44,403 bases of DNA from the NCBI GenBank assembly GCA_965652645.1, contig CBFGXE010000020.1:1-44403 (forward strand), given 5' to 3'. Origin of the DNA: ZC4RG30 sp965652645. Lineage in GTDB: Bacteria > Pseudomonadota > Gammaproteobacteria > Steroidobacterales > Steroidobacteraceae. Of this stretch, positions 15,904-22,847 are shown piece by piece (the stretch's first letter is position 1; each line of letters starts with the position of its first letter). A model generated the notes under the pieces. That model searched no databases. It had not been told where the DNA came from and saw only the letters and a list, made by a program, of their open reading frames with translations. Both the position numbers and the translations under genes were made by a program.

Positions 15904-16503
15904 TCAGTAGCGGTTGCCGAAGTCGTAGCGGAATGCCAGCGCCCAGGTGTCGCCGTCGTCGTTCTCGCTGTAGTCGAGGCCCAGCGCGAAATTGCGGCTG
16001 AAGTAGTAGCGGCCGCCGGCCATGAGGGTGGTGTCGTCGAGGGCGTCACCAAAGTTGACGTACTTGAGGCCGACGGCAAGTTCCACCTTGTCGCCCACGC
16101 GACCGCGCAGGCCGGCATGCAGGCCGACGCCCTCCTCGATCACGCGCGTGCCACCGCCCTCGAACTTCAGGCGCTCGTAGGAAACGCCAGTGACCAGGTC
16201 GAGCGCGGGGGCCAGCGCGTGATTGAAGCCCAGCCCCGCGCTCAGCGTGCCCACGTCGATGCTGTCTTCATACTCCGTGGCACCGAGAGTGCCGAAGCCG
16301 TGGATGCTGGAGCCGAACTCCACGCTGCCGGAGATGGAGAATCCGTCGCCTTCCAGGTCCACGCCCGGTTCGACTTCCTCGATCTCGGTGGAGATGAAGC
16401 GGGCCTCGACGTTGTTGTAGCTGAAGCCGTCGGCCAGCGCCGGGCCGGACAGCAGCGCGGCCACAGCGCCCAGGGTTGCGGCCGAAGAAATTGGTTTGCG
16501 CAT
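15904..16503 (-). CDS. Outer-membrane beta-barrel protein, paralogue 4 of a tandem array
   Basis: 199-residue exported protein of unknown function. A signal peptide (MRKPISSAATLGAVAALLSG...ALA) precedes a mature region starting DGFSYNNVEARFIS, then strands with alternating hydrophobic and polar residues: GFSISGSVEFG, VGTLSAGLGFNHALAP, LVTGVSYERLKFE, VGLHAGLRGRVGDKVELAVGLKYVNFG, TLMAGGRYYFSRNFALGLDYS, and a terminal LAFRYDFGNRY. The aromatic C-terminal residue suits BAM-dependent barrel insertion. The block LRGRVxDKVELAxGLKY and the end RYDFG are shared with the three neighbouring genes. Start ATG 16503 with GGAGGA just upstream. Probably an 8-strand OmpA/OmpX-size barrel; this is inference. 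Confidence 0.75.
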   Translation of the reverse strand: MRKPISSAATLGAVAALLSGPALADGFSYNNVEARFISTEIEEVEPGVDLEGDGFSISGSVEFGSSIHGFGTLGATEYEDSIDVGTLSAGLGFNHALAPALDLVTGVSYERLKFEGGGTRVIEEGVGLHAGLRGRVGDKVELAVGLKYVNFGDALDDTTLMAGGRYYFSRNFALGLDYSENDDGDTWALAFRYDFGNRY

Positions 16504-16549
16504 GGGATCCTCCATCGTGCGACGCGCGCAATGATCTCACGCGCAAATG

Positions 16550-16577
16550 AAAAGGGGCGACCGGTGAGGGTCGCCCC
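16550..16577 (-). terminator. Rho-independent terminator after barrel paralogue 3
   Basis: On the minus strand GGGGCGACC-CTCACC-GGTCGCCCC is a perfect 9-bp stem with a 6-base loop, followed directly by TTTTC. It stands about 40 bases after the stop of the upstream gene (16616) and about 50 bases before the next ATG (16503). A second small hairpin (CACGGG/CCCGTG, 16590-16606) precedes it. Confidence 0.8.
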
Positions 16578-16615
16578 CATTCAAGCTTTCACGGGCTGAA
16601 CCCGTGCTGAATGCT

Positions 16616-17206
16616 TCAGAACACCTTGCCGAAGTCGTAGCGCAGCGTTGCGATGAACGCGGTCTCGGAGGCGAAGATGAGGCCGTCAGACTTGCGGATA
16701 TCCACTCCCGCGGCGAAGGCCGGCGTGAAGTAGTGGCGCACGCCGACCGTCACCAGGAAGGTGCTGGGAAGCGTCTTGATGTCCTGGTACTTCAGGCCGG
16801 CCGACAGCTCGAGTTTGTCGGTGAGCTGGCCGCGGGCGCCGAGGTTCAGGCCGAACCCGGATTCGCCTTCGCTTCCGATCTCAAGCCGCTCGAACGACGG
16901 ACCTGCCAGCACGTCGAAGGATGAGCCCAGCGACCACTTGTAGCTGACTCCCGCGCTCAGTTCCTTGAATTTTTCGGACCCGACATCCGAGTACTTGAAC
17001 TGCCGGTAGCCGGCGTCCACGATGAAGTTCGCGGGCAGCTCCAGCGATCCACCGAGCTTGAATCCGTCGCCGTCCACAATGCCGCCAGCCAGCTCACCAT
17101 AGCCGTATCCGGCCTCGACGAAACTGTGGCTCACGTCGTCGGCGGCCAGCGCGGCGCCACTCATGCCCAGCGCGGCGAGCGCGCCCAGCGTTGCAATCTT
17201 TCGCAT
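16616..17206 (-). CDS. Outer-membrane beta-barrel protein, paralogue 3 of a tandem array
   Basis: 196-residue exported protein, member of the four-gene family. Signal peptide MRKIATLGALAALGMSGAALA; mature start DDVSHSFVEAGYGYGEL, corresponding to the FSYNxVEGxY segment of its neighbours but more diverged. The beta-strand pattern is clear: FKLGGSLELPANFIVDAGYRQF, FGLNLGARGQLTDKLELSAGLKY, FLVTVGVRHYFTPAFAAGVDIRK, and the terminal strand ATLRYDFGKVF ending in phenylalanine, a good barrel-assembly signal. AAGGAG lies nine bases before the ATG at 17206. Hairpin terminators flank it on both sides. No function is known. Confidence 0.75.
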   Translation of the reverse strand: MRKIATLGALAALGMSGAALAADDVSHSFVEAGYGYGELAGGIVDGDGFKLGGSLELPANFIVDAGYRQFKYSDVGSEKFKELSAGVSYKWSLGSSFDVLAGPSFERLEIGSEGESGFGLNLGARGQLTDKLELSAGLKYQDIKTLPSTFLVTVGVRHYFTPAFAAGVDIRKSDGLIFASETAFIATLRYDFGKVF

Positions 17207-17230
17207 TCAATCACTCCTTGTCATTTGACG

Positions 17231-17251
17231 AAAAGCCCGCGAATTCCGGGC
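17231..17251 (-). terminator. Second of two tandem terminators between barrel paralogues 2 and 3
   Basis: On the minus strand GCCCG-GAATTCG-CGGGC followed by TTTTC, a 5-bp stem with a 7-base loop. It lies only about 25 bases before the ATG of paralogue 3, immediately downstream of a stronger terminator. Confidence 0.55.
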
Positions 17252-17289
17252 AAAAAGGAAGGGGCAATCCTCGCGGATCGCCCCTTTCC
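17252..17289 (-). terminator. Rho-independent terminator after barrel paralogue 2
   Basis: On the minus strand a stem of about 14 bp (GGAAAGGGGCGATCC pairing with GGATTGCCCCTTCC, one G-T wobble and one bulged base), a 4-base GCGA loop, and a TTTTT tail. It starts about 27 bases after the stop of the gene ending at 17317. Confidence 0.82.
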
Positions 17290-17316
17290 GGACTGTGACC
17301 GGCTGCGCCGAATCAA

Positions 17317-17871
17317 TTACATCCGGTCGCCGAAGTCCCAGCGCACGGTGAAGCGCAGGGTCGAGCCGGCGTCGTTGTCCTGCAGGTCCAGGCCCGCGGC
17401 GAACTGCGGGTTGAAGTACCAGCGGCCACCGAACTGCAGCGTGGTGTCGGTGTCGTAGATGTCGGTGTACTCGATGCCGCCATGCAGCTCGAGCTTCTCG
17501 ATCAGGCGGCCGCGCGCGCCCACGCCGATGCCGAAGCCCATCTCGCTGCCCGCACCGTCGACCTTGGCGCGCTTCAGCGAGGCCGTGGCCACGATGTCGA
17601 AGTTGTTGTTGATGGCGCGGCTGTAGCCGGCGCCGAAGCTCATCAGGCTGCCGTCAGCGGAGCTGTTGTCGAAATCGATCATGTCGATGCTGGCGAGGCC
17701 GAAGAACTCGGGGGTCAGTTCCAGCGCGCCGGCAATGCCGAAGCCGCTGTAGTCATCACCGGAGATGTAGGAACCTTCGACCAGGTTGTAGCTGAAATCC
17801 GTGGCTGCGGCCTGCTGGGCGCCGAAAGCCAGGGCGGCTGCGAATGCACCAATTGCTGCGGTCTTGCGCAT
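17317..17871 (-). CDS. Outer-membrane beta-barrel protein, paralogue 2 of a tandem array
   Basis: 184-residue exported protein. Signal peptide MRKTAAIGAFAAALAFGAQQAAA, then TDFSYNLVEGSYISGDDYSGFGIAG. Strand-like blocks follow: FGLASIDMIDFD, LMSFGAGYSRAINNNFDIVATASLKRAK, FGIGVGARGRLIEKLELHGGIEYTDI, LQFGGRWYFNPQFAAGLDLQ, and the end FTVRWDFGDRM. A 30-bp stretch at 17767-17796 matches 18477-18506 in paralogue 1 at 29 of 30 bases, covering the FSYNLVEGSY codons, so these two are the closest pair. GGAG lies eight bases before the ATG at 17871. Length suits an 8-strand barrel. Function unknown. Confidence 0.77.
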   Translation of the reverse strand: MRKTAAIGAFAAALAFGAQQAAATDFSYNLVEGSYISGDDYSGFGIAGALELTPEFFGLASIDMIDFDNSSADGSLMSFGAGYSRAINNNFDIVATASLKRAKVDGAGSEMGFGIGVGARGRLIEKLELHGGIEYTDIYDTDTTLQFGGRWYFNPQFAAGLDLQDNDAGSTLRFTVRWDFGDRM

Positions 17872-17931
17872 TTGATTACTCCATCACTCACTTGGGGAAA
17901 GAGGGGTCAGTCATCCCTGGCGGGAAAGACG

Positions 17932-17958
17932 GACGGGGTGGCAGTGAGCCACCCCGTC
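17932..17958 (-). terminator. Hairpin terminator after barrel paralogue 1
   Basis: A perfect 11-bp stem, GACGGGGTGGC at 17932-17942 and GCCACCCCGTC at 17948-17958, with a 5-base loop, between paralogue 1 (stop at 17994) and paralogue 2 (ATG at 17871). On the minus strand the stem is followed by CGTCTTTCCC, a short imperfect T tract, so it may be leaky. Confidence 0.65.
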
Positions 17959-17993
17959 GATGCGGACGCAAGTGTCCGCTGCCCGATTCCGGC

Positions 17994-18578
17994 TTAGCCG
18001 CCGAAGTCGTAACGCAGGGCAACACCGAACAGGTCGCCGTCAGCATCTGCATCGCCGAGGTCGACCTTGCTGTAGTCGAGGCCCACCGCGAAGTTCGGGG
18101 TGAAGTACCAGCGGCCGCCAGCGGTGTAGGTGAACGCATCACCGAAGTCGCCGATGTCCGCGTACTTGATGGTGGCGGCCAGCTCCAGACGCTCGGCCAC
18201 GCGGCCACGCACACCAGCCTGCACGCCGAAGCCCGACTCGGAGGCCGAGGGACCCACGTCCAGCTTCTGGCGCTCGAACGTTGCAGCACCGAAGAGATCC
18301 GCGTTATCGGACAGCGCCCAGTTCATGCCCACACCCAGGTTCAGGGTGTCGAGGCTTCCACCGCCCTCGATGTCCAGGTTCTGCAGACCGCCGAGCACGA
18401 AGATGCTCGGAGCGAGTTCCCAGGAACCCTTGATGCCAAAGCCATCGAGATCAACGCTCTCGATATCGCCCGTGGCGTAGGAACCTTCGATCAGGTTGTA
18501 GCTGAATCCTTCGGCGGCAGCCGTCTGCGCACCAAGGGCCATCGCTGCAATAACGCCGAGTGCTACGTACTTACGCAT
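17994..18578 (-). CDS. Outer-membrane beta-barrel protein, paralogue 1 (first gene of the array)
   Basis: 194-residue exported protein, promoter-proximal member of the array. Signal peptide MRKYVALGVIAAMALGAQTAAA; mature start EGFSYNLIEGSYATGDIESVD. Beta-strand blocks: FGIKGSWELAPSIFVLGGLQNLD, LNLGVGMNWALSD, LFGAATFERQKLD, FGVQAGVRGRVAERLELAATIKYADI, YTAGGRWYFTPNFAVGLDYSKVD, and the end FGVALRYDFGG. The final glycine is unusual for an outer-membrane barrel, whose last residue is normally aromatic. The ATG at 18578 is chosen because it begins the signal peptide and has AGGA and GGGAG upstream; the frame is open to 18653. A sigma-70-like promoter lies about 50-80 bases upstream. Confidence 0.77.
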   Translation of the reverse strand: MRKYVALGVIAAMALGAQTAAAEGFSYNLIEGSYATGDIESVDLDGFGIKGSWELAPSIFVLGGLQNLDIEGGGSLDTLNLGVGMNWALSDNADLFGAATFERQKLDVGPSASESGFGVQAGVRGRVAERLELAATIKYADIGDFGDAFTYTAGGRWYFTPNFAVGLDYSKVDLGDADADGDLFGVALRYDFGG

Positions 18579-18606
18579 TCCTGTGACTCCCAGATTTGAG
18601 TTAACA

Positions 18607-18621
18607 CACCGATTATCGGTG
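18607..18621. promoter_or_regulatory. Inverted repeat at the predicted transcription start of the barrel array
   Basis: CACCGAT-T-ATCGGTG has perfect 7-bp arms around a single base. The one-base centre suits a dimeric regulator site rather than an RNA hairpin. It lies directly downstream of the -10 element, a typical repressor position. Confidence 0.5.
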
Positions 18622-18628
18622 CGCGGCA

Positions 18629-18657
18629 ATAATAGCTTCATTGAGCGCCACAACCAA
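18629..18657 (-). promoter_or_regulatory. Sigma-70-type promoter of the beta-barrel array
   Basis: On the minus strand TTGGTT (18652-18657), a 17-base spacer, then TATTAT (18629-18634; five of six matches to TATAAT). The start of transcription would be near 18622, about 45 bases before the ATG at 18578. It is flanked by two inverted repeats listed separately. Confidence 0.6.
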
Positions 18658-18665
18658 TTGTTGTG
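18649..18665. promoter_or_regulatory. Inverted repeat over the -35 element of the barrel-array promoter
   Basis: CACAAC-CAATT-GTTGTG, perfect 6-bp arms, spans the -35 hexamer. It differs from the CACCGAT repeat, so if both are operators they would bind different proteins. Confidence 0.45.
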
Positions 18666-18707
18666 TTGCTACGACAAGGCGGCATTGTGACGGAGGTCCC
18701 GTTTCAG

Positions 18708-20312
18708 TCAATAGACCGATCGGCAACCAGCAATCAGGTCGAGGTTTTCCCGGTAAGCGATTGTTTCAATCCCTGCCATCCCCAGCAAGGTATGCGAAAG
18801 GTGATCATGGGAGTGCGGCTCCTGGAGTCCGCGCCGCAGGCAGCCCGGGTTGATGCCCAGGCGGGAAAGGCTGTTGCTGGGGAGCCACAAAAGCATCGGA
18901 ACCTGCTTCTGAACGGCCGGCGCGAGGCGGTACGGCTGGCCATGCAGGTACAACCCCCGCTCCCCCAGCGACTCCCCGTGGTCCGAAACATAGAGCAGGA
19001 CCGGGTCGACCTGCCGCGCCGCGGCCAGCCGGTCGATCAGTCCGGCGAGGATGTGGTCGGCATAGAAGATGGTGTTGTCGTAGGCATTGACGATGGCCTC
19101 GTCGCTGCAGGTCTCGATGCGGTGCGTATCGCAGGCCGGCTGGAAGGGAGCATGGCTGGGCGGCACGCGCCGATGATAGGCCGGTCCATGGCTGCCCATG
19201 GCGTGCAGTACCAGCAACGTGTCACCTGTCACCTGGCCAATCTGGGCATCCAGCGCGTGCAGCAGTGTTTCATCAAGGCATTCGCCGCGCTGGCAGGCCT
19301 GGGGAAAGTACGCTTCGGCCATCTCGTGCGGCACACGATCGCACACGCCCTTGCAGCCGGACTGGTTCTCGATCCAGCGGACCGCAACGCCCGCCCGCTG
19401 CAGGATATCCAGCACGGAGTCGCGGCGCCGTGCCTCGCCAAGCCGGAACTCCTCGCGCGGCAGGTCCGAGAACATGCAGGGCAGCGACATGGCCGTGGCC
19501 GTGCCGCAGCTGGTGACGTCGGTGTAGTAGAAGACATCGCGACGCGCGAGCTGCGGATTGGTCTGGCGCGCGTAGCCGCCCAGCGAGAAGTTCGCGGCGC
19601 GTGCGGTCTCGCCCACCACCAGCACCAGCAGCAGCGGGCGCGCGGCTGGCGCTGCGCGTCGCGCATCCCGTCCCACGGCCTCATGCGGGCCCTGCACCTG
19701 CAGTGACTTGCGCGCCAGCCGCGCCAGCCCCACCACCACATTGGCCGGCGTGATCAGGTAACGCGCCGTGGCTTCATTGCGGAAGTACGAGACGTAGTGG
19801 CCATACAGCGGCAGTCCCGCGATGAATACCAGCGCCACGCCGGCAACACAGGCCAGCAGCCAGTCGCGCGCCACCTGCCAGGTGCCCTGCACCCGCAGCG
19901 CCACCCTCCAGATGAGCGCCAGCGCTGGCCCGGCCACCCACGCCACGCGCCACAGCAGCGGCCAGCCGATGAAGTCGCGCGCCTCGGCAAGGTCCGTCTG
20001 CAGTGCATTGCGCAGCATTTCCGAGTCCAGCGCCACGCCCCAGGTGTCCATGAACCAGCCGGCGGCGGCAGCCAGCAGCACCAGCACGCTGAGCACCGGA
20101 CGCAGCAGCCAGCCTGGCGAGGGCAGGCGCAGCAGCAGCAGGTTCAACCCGACAAGAGCCACGCACAGCGACGCCGCGAACAGCAGCGCGCGCGGCGAGC
20201 TGCCCTGCACGTCGAAGAGCAGCTGCCAGAACGAGGCATTGCAGGTGAGCACGATCCACAGCGCCAGCGCCAGGCAGAGACGGTTGGGTGTGGAGAGGAA
20301 GGGCAGTTTCAT
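18708..20312 (-). CDS. eptA: Lipid A phosphoethanolamine transferase (EptA-like)
   Basis: 534-residue inner-membrane enzyme of the alkaline-phosphatase/sulfatase fold that moves phosphoethanolamine from phosphatidylethanolamine onto lipid A, lowering surface charge and sensitivity to cationic peptides such as polymyxin. About five membrane helices lie in residues 10-175. The periplasmic domain has the metal ligand E235 (LVVGETARA), the nucleophile T271 in TSCGTATAMSLPCMFS, HAMGSHGPAYH, and the C-terminal DHGESLGE metal site. Several paired cysteines (SCGT, PCMF, GCKGVC, ACQRGEC) fit the disulphides of EptA. ATG 20312 is preferred over an upstream TTG. No PmrAB-type regulator is in the window. 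Acceptor specificity is inferred from motif similarity. Confidence 0.9.
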   Translation of the reverse strand: MKLPFLSTPNRLCLALALWIVLTCNASFWQLLFDVQGSSPRALLFAASLCVALVGLNLLLLRLPSPGWLLRPVLSVLVLLAAAAGWFMDTWGVALDSEMLRNALQTDLAEARDFIGWPLLWRVAWVAGPALALIWRVALRVQGTWQVARDWLLACVAGVALVFIAGLPLYGHYVSYFRNEATARYLITPANVVVGLARLARKSLQVQGPHEAVGRDARRAAPAARPLLLVLVVGETARAANFSLGGYARQTNPQLARRDVFYYTDVTSCGTATAMSLPCMFSDLPREEFRLGEARRRDSVLDILQRAGVAVRWIENQSGCKGVCDRVPHEMAEAYFPQACQRGECLDETLLHALDAQIGQVTGDTLLVLHAMGSHGPAYHRRVPPSHAPFQPACDTHRIETCSDEAIVNAYDNTIFYADHILAGLIDRLAAARQVDPVLLYVSDHGESLGERGLYLHGQPYRLAPAVQKQVPMLLWLPSNSLSRLGINPGCLRRGLQEPHSHDHLSHTLLGMAGIETIAYRENLDLIAGCRSVY

Positions 20313-20339
20313 GGCGTGCGTCGGGCGCGCCAAGTGTAG

Positions 20340-20357
20340 CCGGCCGCATGCGGCCGG
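20340..20357. other. 18-bp perfect palindrome between the CheD-like gene and eptA
   Basis: CCGGCCGCATGCGGCCGG is its own reverse complement. It lies in the 48-base gap between the stop of the CheD-like gene and the start of eptA, on the minus strand, and may act as a hairpin terminator or attenuator. No T-run follows. Confidence 0.45.
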
Positions 20358-20360
20358 GCG

Positions 20361-20864
20361 TCAGGGCAGCAGCGTCATCCGCTGCGTGGTGTCGGTGGAA
20401 TCGGCCTCGCAGCGCAGCTGGCGCAGTGCCGGGCGGAATGCCAGCCGGCGCACCGGACCATCATGCATGGCCGCGGATGTCAGCCGCACGCCGGTATCCT
20501 CCAGGTACACCTCGACGAAGGCCTGCAGCGCGGAGAGCCGGTCGTAGCCACCGGCCGCCGGATCCGCATGCGCCACGAATCGCGCCTGCCAGTGCCGCGC
20601 GCGCGGCTCGGCTTCGCGCAGCTCGTGCAGGCAGCGATCCAGCAGCAGCAGGTCGGTGGAAAGCGTGTTGTCCGTGAGGTCGGGATTGGTGCCGACACGG
20701 CCGGGACGGCCCGCCTGCACGTGGACCAGCGCACCCGCCTCCTCCAGCTCATCGCTGATGCACAGCGCGAAACTGCCGTTGAGGCGCGCGCACAGCACCT
20801 GGTCCTGCTGTGCGATCTGGAAGGAGTCGACGGGGACGGTGACTTCGTTCGGCGTGTGATCCAT
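20361..20864 (-). CDS. CheD-like protein lacking the catalytic cysteine
   Basis: 167-residue protein. Order of elements resembles CheD, the chemoreceptor glutamine deamidase: VPVDSFQIAQQDQVLCARL, then NGSFALCISDELEEAGALVHVQ, a helical stretch (TDLLLLDRCLHELREAEP), HWQARFVAHADPAAGGYDR, SALQAFVEVYLEDTGVRLTSAAMHDGPVRRLAFRPALRQLRCE. In CheD the corresponding motif is LGSCVAVCLYD followed by a histidine in AHF; here the cysteine position is phenylalanine (GSF) while the histidine (LVHVQ) is kept. No chemotaxis gene is nearby. ATG 20864 (preceded by GTG 20867) has no clear ribosome site. The fold assignment is by eye and moderate; deamidase activity looks unlikely. Confidence 0.5.
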   Translation of the reverse strand: MDHTPNEVTVPVDSFQIAQQDQVLCARLNGSFALCISDELEEAGALVHVQAGRPGRVGTNPDLTDNTLSTDLLLLDRCLHELREAEPRARHWQARFVAHADPAAGGYDRLSALQAFVEVYLEDTGVRLTSAAMHDGPVRRLAFRPALRQLRCEADSTDTTQRMTLLP

Positions 20865-20971
20865 CACGTTGCGGATTTGACGGATTGTGGCAATCCGGGC
20901 TCCGGGGAGTCTGGCAGCGCGGGCGCCGGCGCAGTGGGCGGGCCGTCACAATCCCGCCAGCGGCGATGTGA

Positions 20972-20996
20972 CGGGCATGGCGGAAAGCCATGCCCG
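20972..20996. terminator. Hairpin downstream of the pirin gene
   Basis: CGGGCATGGC (20972-20981), 5-base loop, GCCATGCCCG (20987-20996): a perfect 10-bp stem 18 bases after the pirin stop on the minus strand. No T-run follows. Confidence 0.5.
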
Positions 20997-21013
20997 CGGC
21001 ATCGCGGCAGGCC

Positions 21014-21730
21014 TCAATGCGGCTGCACGTCGCCCGGCAGGTCGAACACCAGCACTTCGGCGTCCTGCCCGTCCGACAGGTTCAGTTCGCCAGCGTCGGT
21101 GAGCTTCAGCGCATCGCCACCGGCCAGCTGCGTGCCGTTCACGCGCAGCATGCCACGCACCAGGTGCACATAGGCACGGCGACCCGGCGCCAGGGGCAGC
21201 GTCGCCGACTCACCGCCGTCGAACAGCCCGGCATGGATGCGCGCGTCCTGGTGGATGCGCACCGAATCCTGCGCGCCATCTGGCGAGACGATCAGCCGCA
21301 GCCGGCCGCGCTTTTCCTCCGCGTTGAAATGCTTCTGTTCATAGCCCGGCGTGATGCCCCTGCGATCGGGGAAGATCCAGATCTGCAGGAAATGCACGGG
21401 TTCCCCGGGCGAGGCGTTCATCTCGCTGTGGAACACGCCGGTGCCGGCGCTCATGCGCTGCACGTCGCCCGGCACGATCACCGAACCGGTGCCCATGGAG
21501 TCACGGTGGCGCAGCGCGCCCTCGAGCACGTAGCTGATGATCTCCATGTCGCGATGGGGATGGGAGCCGAAGCCGCCGCCCGGCGCGACACGGTCCTCGT
21601 TGATCACGCGCAGCGCACCGAACTGCACGTGATGGGGATCGAAATATTCGGCGAAGGAGAAGCTGTGGCGGCTGTCCAGCCAGCCGTGGTTGGCGCGTCC
21701 CCTGTCCTCGCTGCGGCGGATTTCCTGCAT
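21014..21730 (-). CDS. Pirin family protein (YhhW-like quercetin 2,3-dioxygenase)
   Basis: 238-residue bicupin. The four N-terminal metal ligands are all present and fall at the same numbers as in E. coli YhhW: H57 and H59 (GGGFGSHPHRDME), H101 and E103 (GTGVFHSEMN). The second cupin follows with LFDGGESATLPLAPGRRAYVHLVRG. YhhW degrades quercetin in vitro, but physiological substrates of bacterial pirins are not settled. ATG 21730 follows GGGGAGA by six bases. The gene is divergent from a LysR regulator across about 100 bases, a common pairing that suggests the regulator controls it. Confidence 0.92.
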   Translation of the reverse strand: MQEIRRSEDRGRANHGWLDSRHSFSFAEYFDPHHVQFGALRVINEDRVAPGGGFGSHPHRDMEIISYVLEGALRHRDSMGTGSVIVPGDVQRMSAGTGVFHSEMNASPGEPVHFLQIWIFPDRRGITPGYEQKHFNAEEKRGRLRLIVSPDGAQDSVRIHQDARIHAGLFDGGESATLPLAPGRRAYVHLVRGMLRVNGTQLAGGDALKLTDAGELNLSDGQDAEVLVFDLPGDVQPH

Positions 21731-21792
21731 GGCAATCTCCCCTGTCCTTGTTGGTGCACAGGATGGGATTTGCCGATCCAATAAAAAAGCGC

Positions 21793-21809
21793 GAATATCG
21801 ACTCTATTC
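21793..21809. promoter_or_regulatory. Possible LysR-type operator between pirin and LysR genes
   Basis: GAATA-TCGACTC-TATTC is an AT-rich dyad in the divergent promoter region, of the size and type bound by LysR dimers. It lies 25 bases before the LysR ATG and about 65 before the pirin ATG. Confidence 0.4.
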
Positions 21810-21833
21810 CATCAGGAAATTCGATCTTTCCGC

Positions 21834-22724
21834 ATGTTTCGCACCAACATCGACCAGTGGCGGGTGCTGGCCGCGGTGGTCGACGCCGGGGGATTCGCCC
21901 AAGCGGCGGCCCGCCTGCACCGCAGCCAGTCCGCCGTCAGCTATGCCATGGCCCAGCTGCAGCAGTCGCTGGGGGTGCAGCTGCTGCAAATCCGCGGGCG
22001 CAAGGCCGCGCTCACGCCGGCTGGCGCCGCCCTGCTCCGCCGCAGCCGTTCCATCGTCGACCAGTTCCAGCGGCTGGAGGCCCTGGCCCGCGCCATCGAT
22101 GCCGGCTGGGAAACTGAGCTGCGGCTGGTGGTGGATGCCGCCTTCCCGCAGCAGCGGCTGCTGGAAATCCTCGCCGCGCTGCGCGAGGGCTGCCCGAACA
22201 CCACCATCTCGCATGCCGATGCCGTGCTCTCCGGCGCGGAGGAAGCCATCATCCATGGCAGCGGCGACGTGGTCGTCACCACGCGCGTGCCGCAGGGGCA
22301 CCTTGGGGAATGGCTGATGGACGTGGCTCTGGTGGCCGTCGCCGCCCCCGCGCATCCGCTGCACCAGGTGCAGCGCGAACTCGGCGTCGATGACCTCGTG
22401 CAGCACACGCAGATGGTGGTGCGGGACTCCGGCCGGCAGCATCCGCGCGACGAGGGCTGGCTCGGCGCGCAGCAGCGCTGGACGGTGGCCTCGCTGGAAG
22501 CCTCCCATGCCGCGGTGCGCGCCGGCCTCGCCTATGCCTGGCTGCCGGCGCACCTCATCGTCGATGACGTGGCCGCGGGGCGCCTGAAGCCGCTGCCGCT
22601 GGCGGCCGGCGGCACCCGCCACATGCAGCTGCACGTGGTGCTGGTGAAAGGAGAAGCCGCGGGACCGGCCGCACGCCTGGCACAGGATCTTTTCCGTCGC
22701 ACCGCGCTGCCGGCCCGCGGCTGA
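21834..22724 (+). CDS. LysR-family transcriptional regulator
   Basis: 296-residue LTTR. The winged helix-turn-helix is at residues 7-62: WRVLAAVVDAGGFAQAAARLHRSQSAVSYAMAQLQQSLGVQLL, then GRKAALTPAGAALL. The effector domain follows from about residue 90 (ELRLVVDAAFPQQRLLEIL), with LMDVALVAVAAPAHPL and GLAYAWLPAHLI in the usual places. The ATG at 21834 has only AGGAA 14 bases upstream. Divergent from pirin, so auto-control and pirin control are likely. Ligand unknown. The 123-base gap after it, before the convergent secreted-protein gene, is GC-rich and shows only short GC inverted repeats. Confidence 0.9.
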   Translation: MFRTNIDQWRVLAAVVDAGGFAQAAARLHRSQSAVSYAMAQLQQSLGVQLLQIRGRKAALTPAGAALLRRSRSIVDQFQRLEALARAIDAGWETELRLVVDAAFPQQRLLEILAALREGCPNTTISHADAVLSGAEEAIIHGSGDVVVTTRVPQGHLGEWLMDVALVAVAAPAHPLHQVQRELGVDDLVQHTQMVVRDSGRQHPRDEGWLGAQQRWTVASLEASHAAVRAGLAYAWLPAHLIVDDVAAGRLKPLPLAAGGTRHMQLHVVLVKGEAAGPAARLAQDLFRRTALPARG

Positions 22725-22847
22725 CGGGAGGACGGCGCGCCCCGCCGCGCGCGGCACCTGGATGTCTCCAGTGGCACAGCCGGCAGATGTCGAGGGGAAC
22801 CAGCTGTGGGGGCGCTGCCAGCGCGCGGCGGAACGGCCGTTGAGGGG

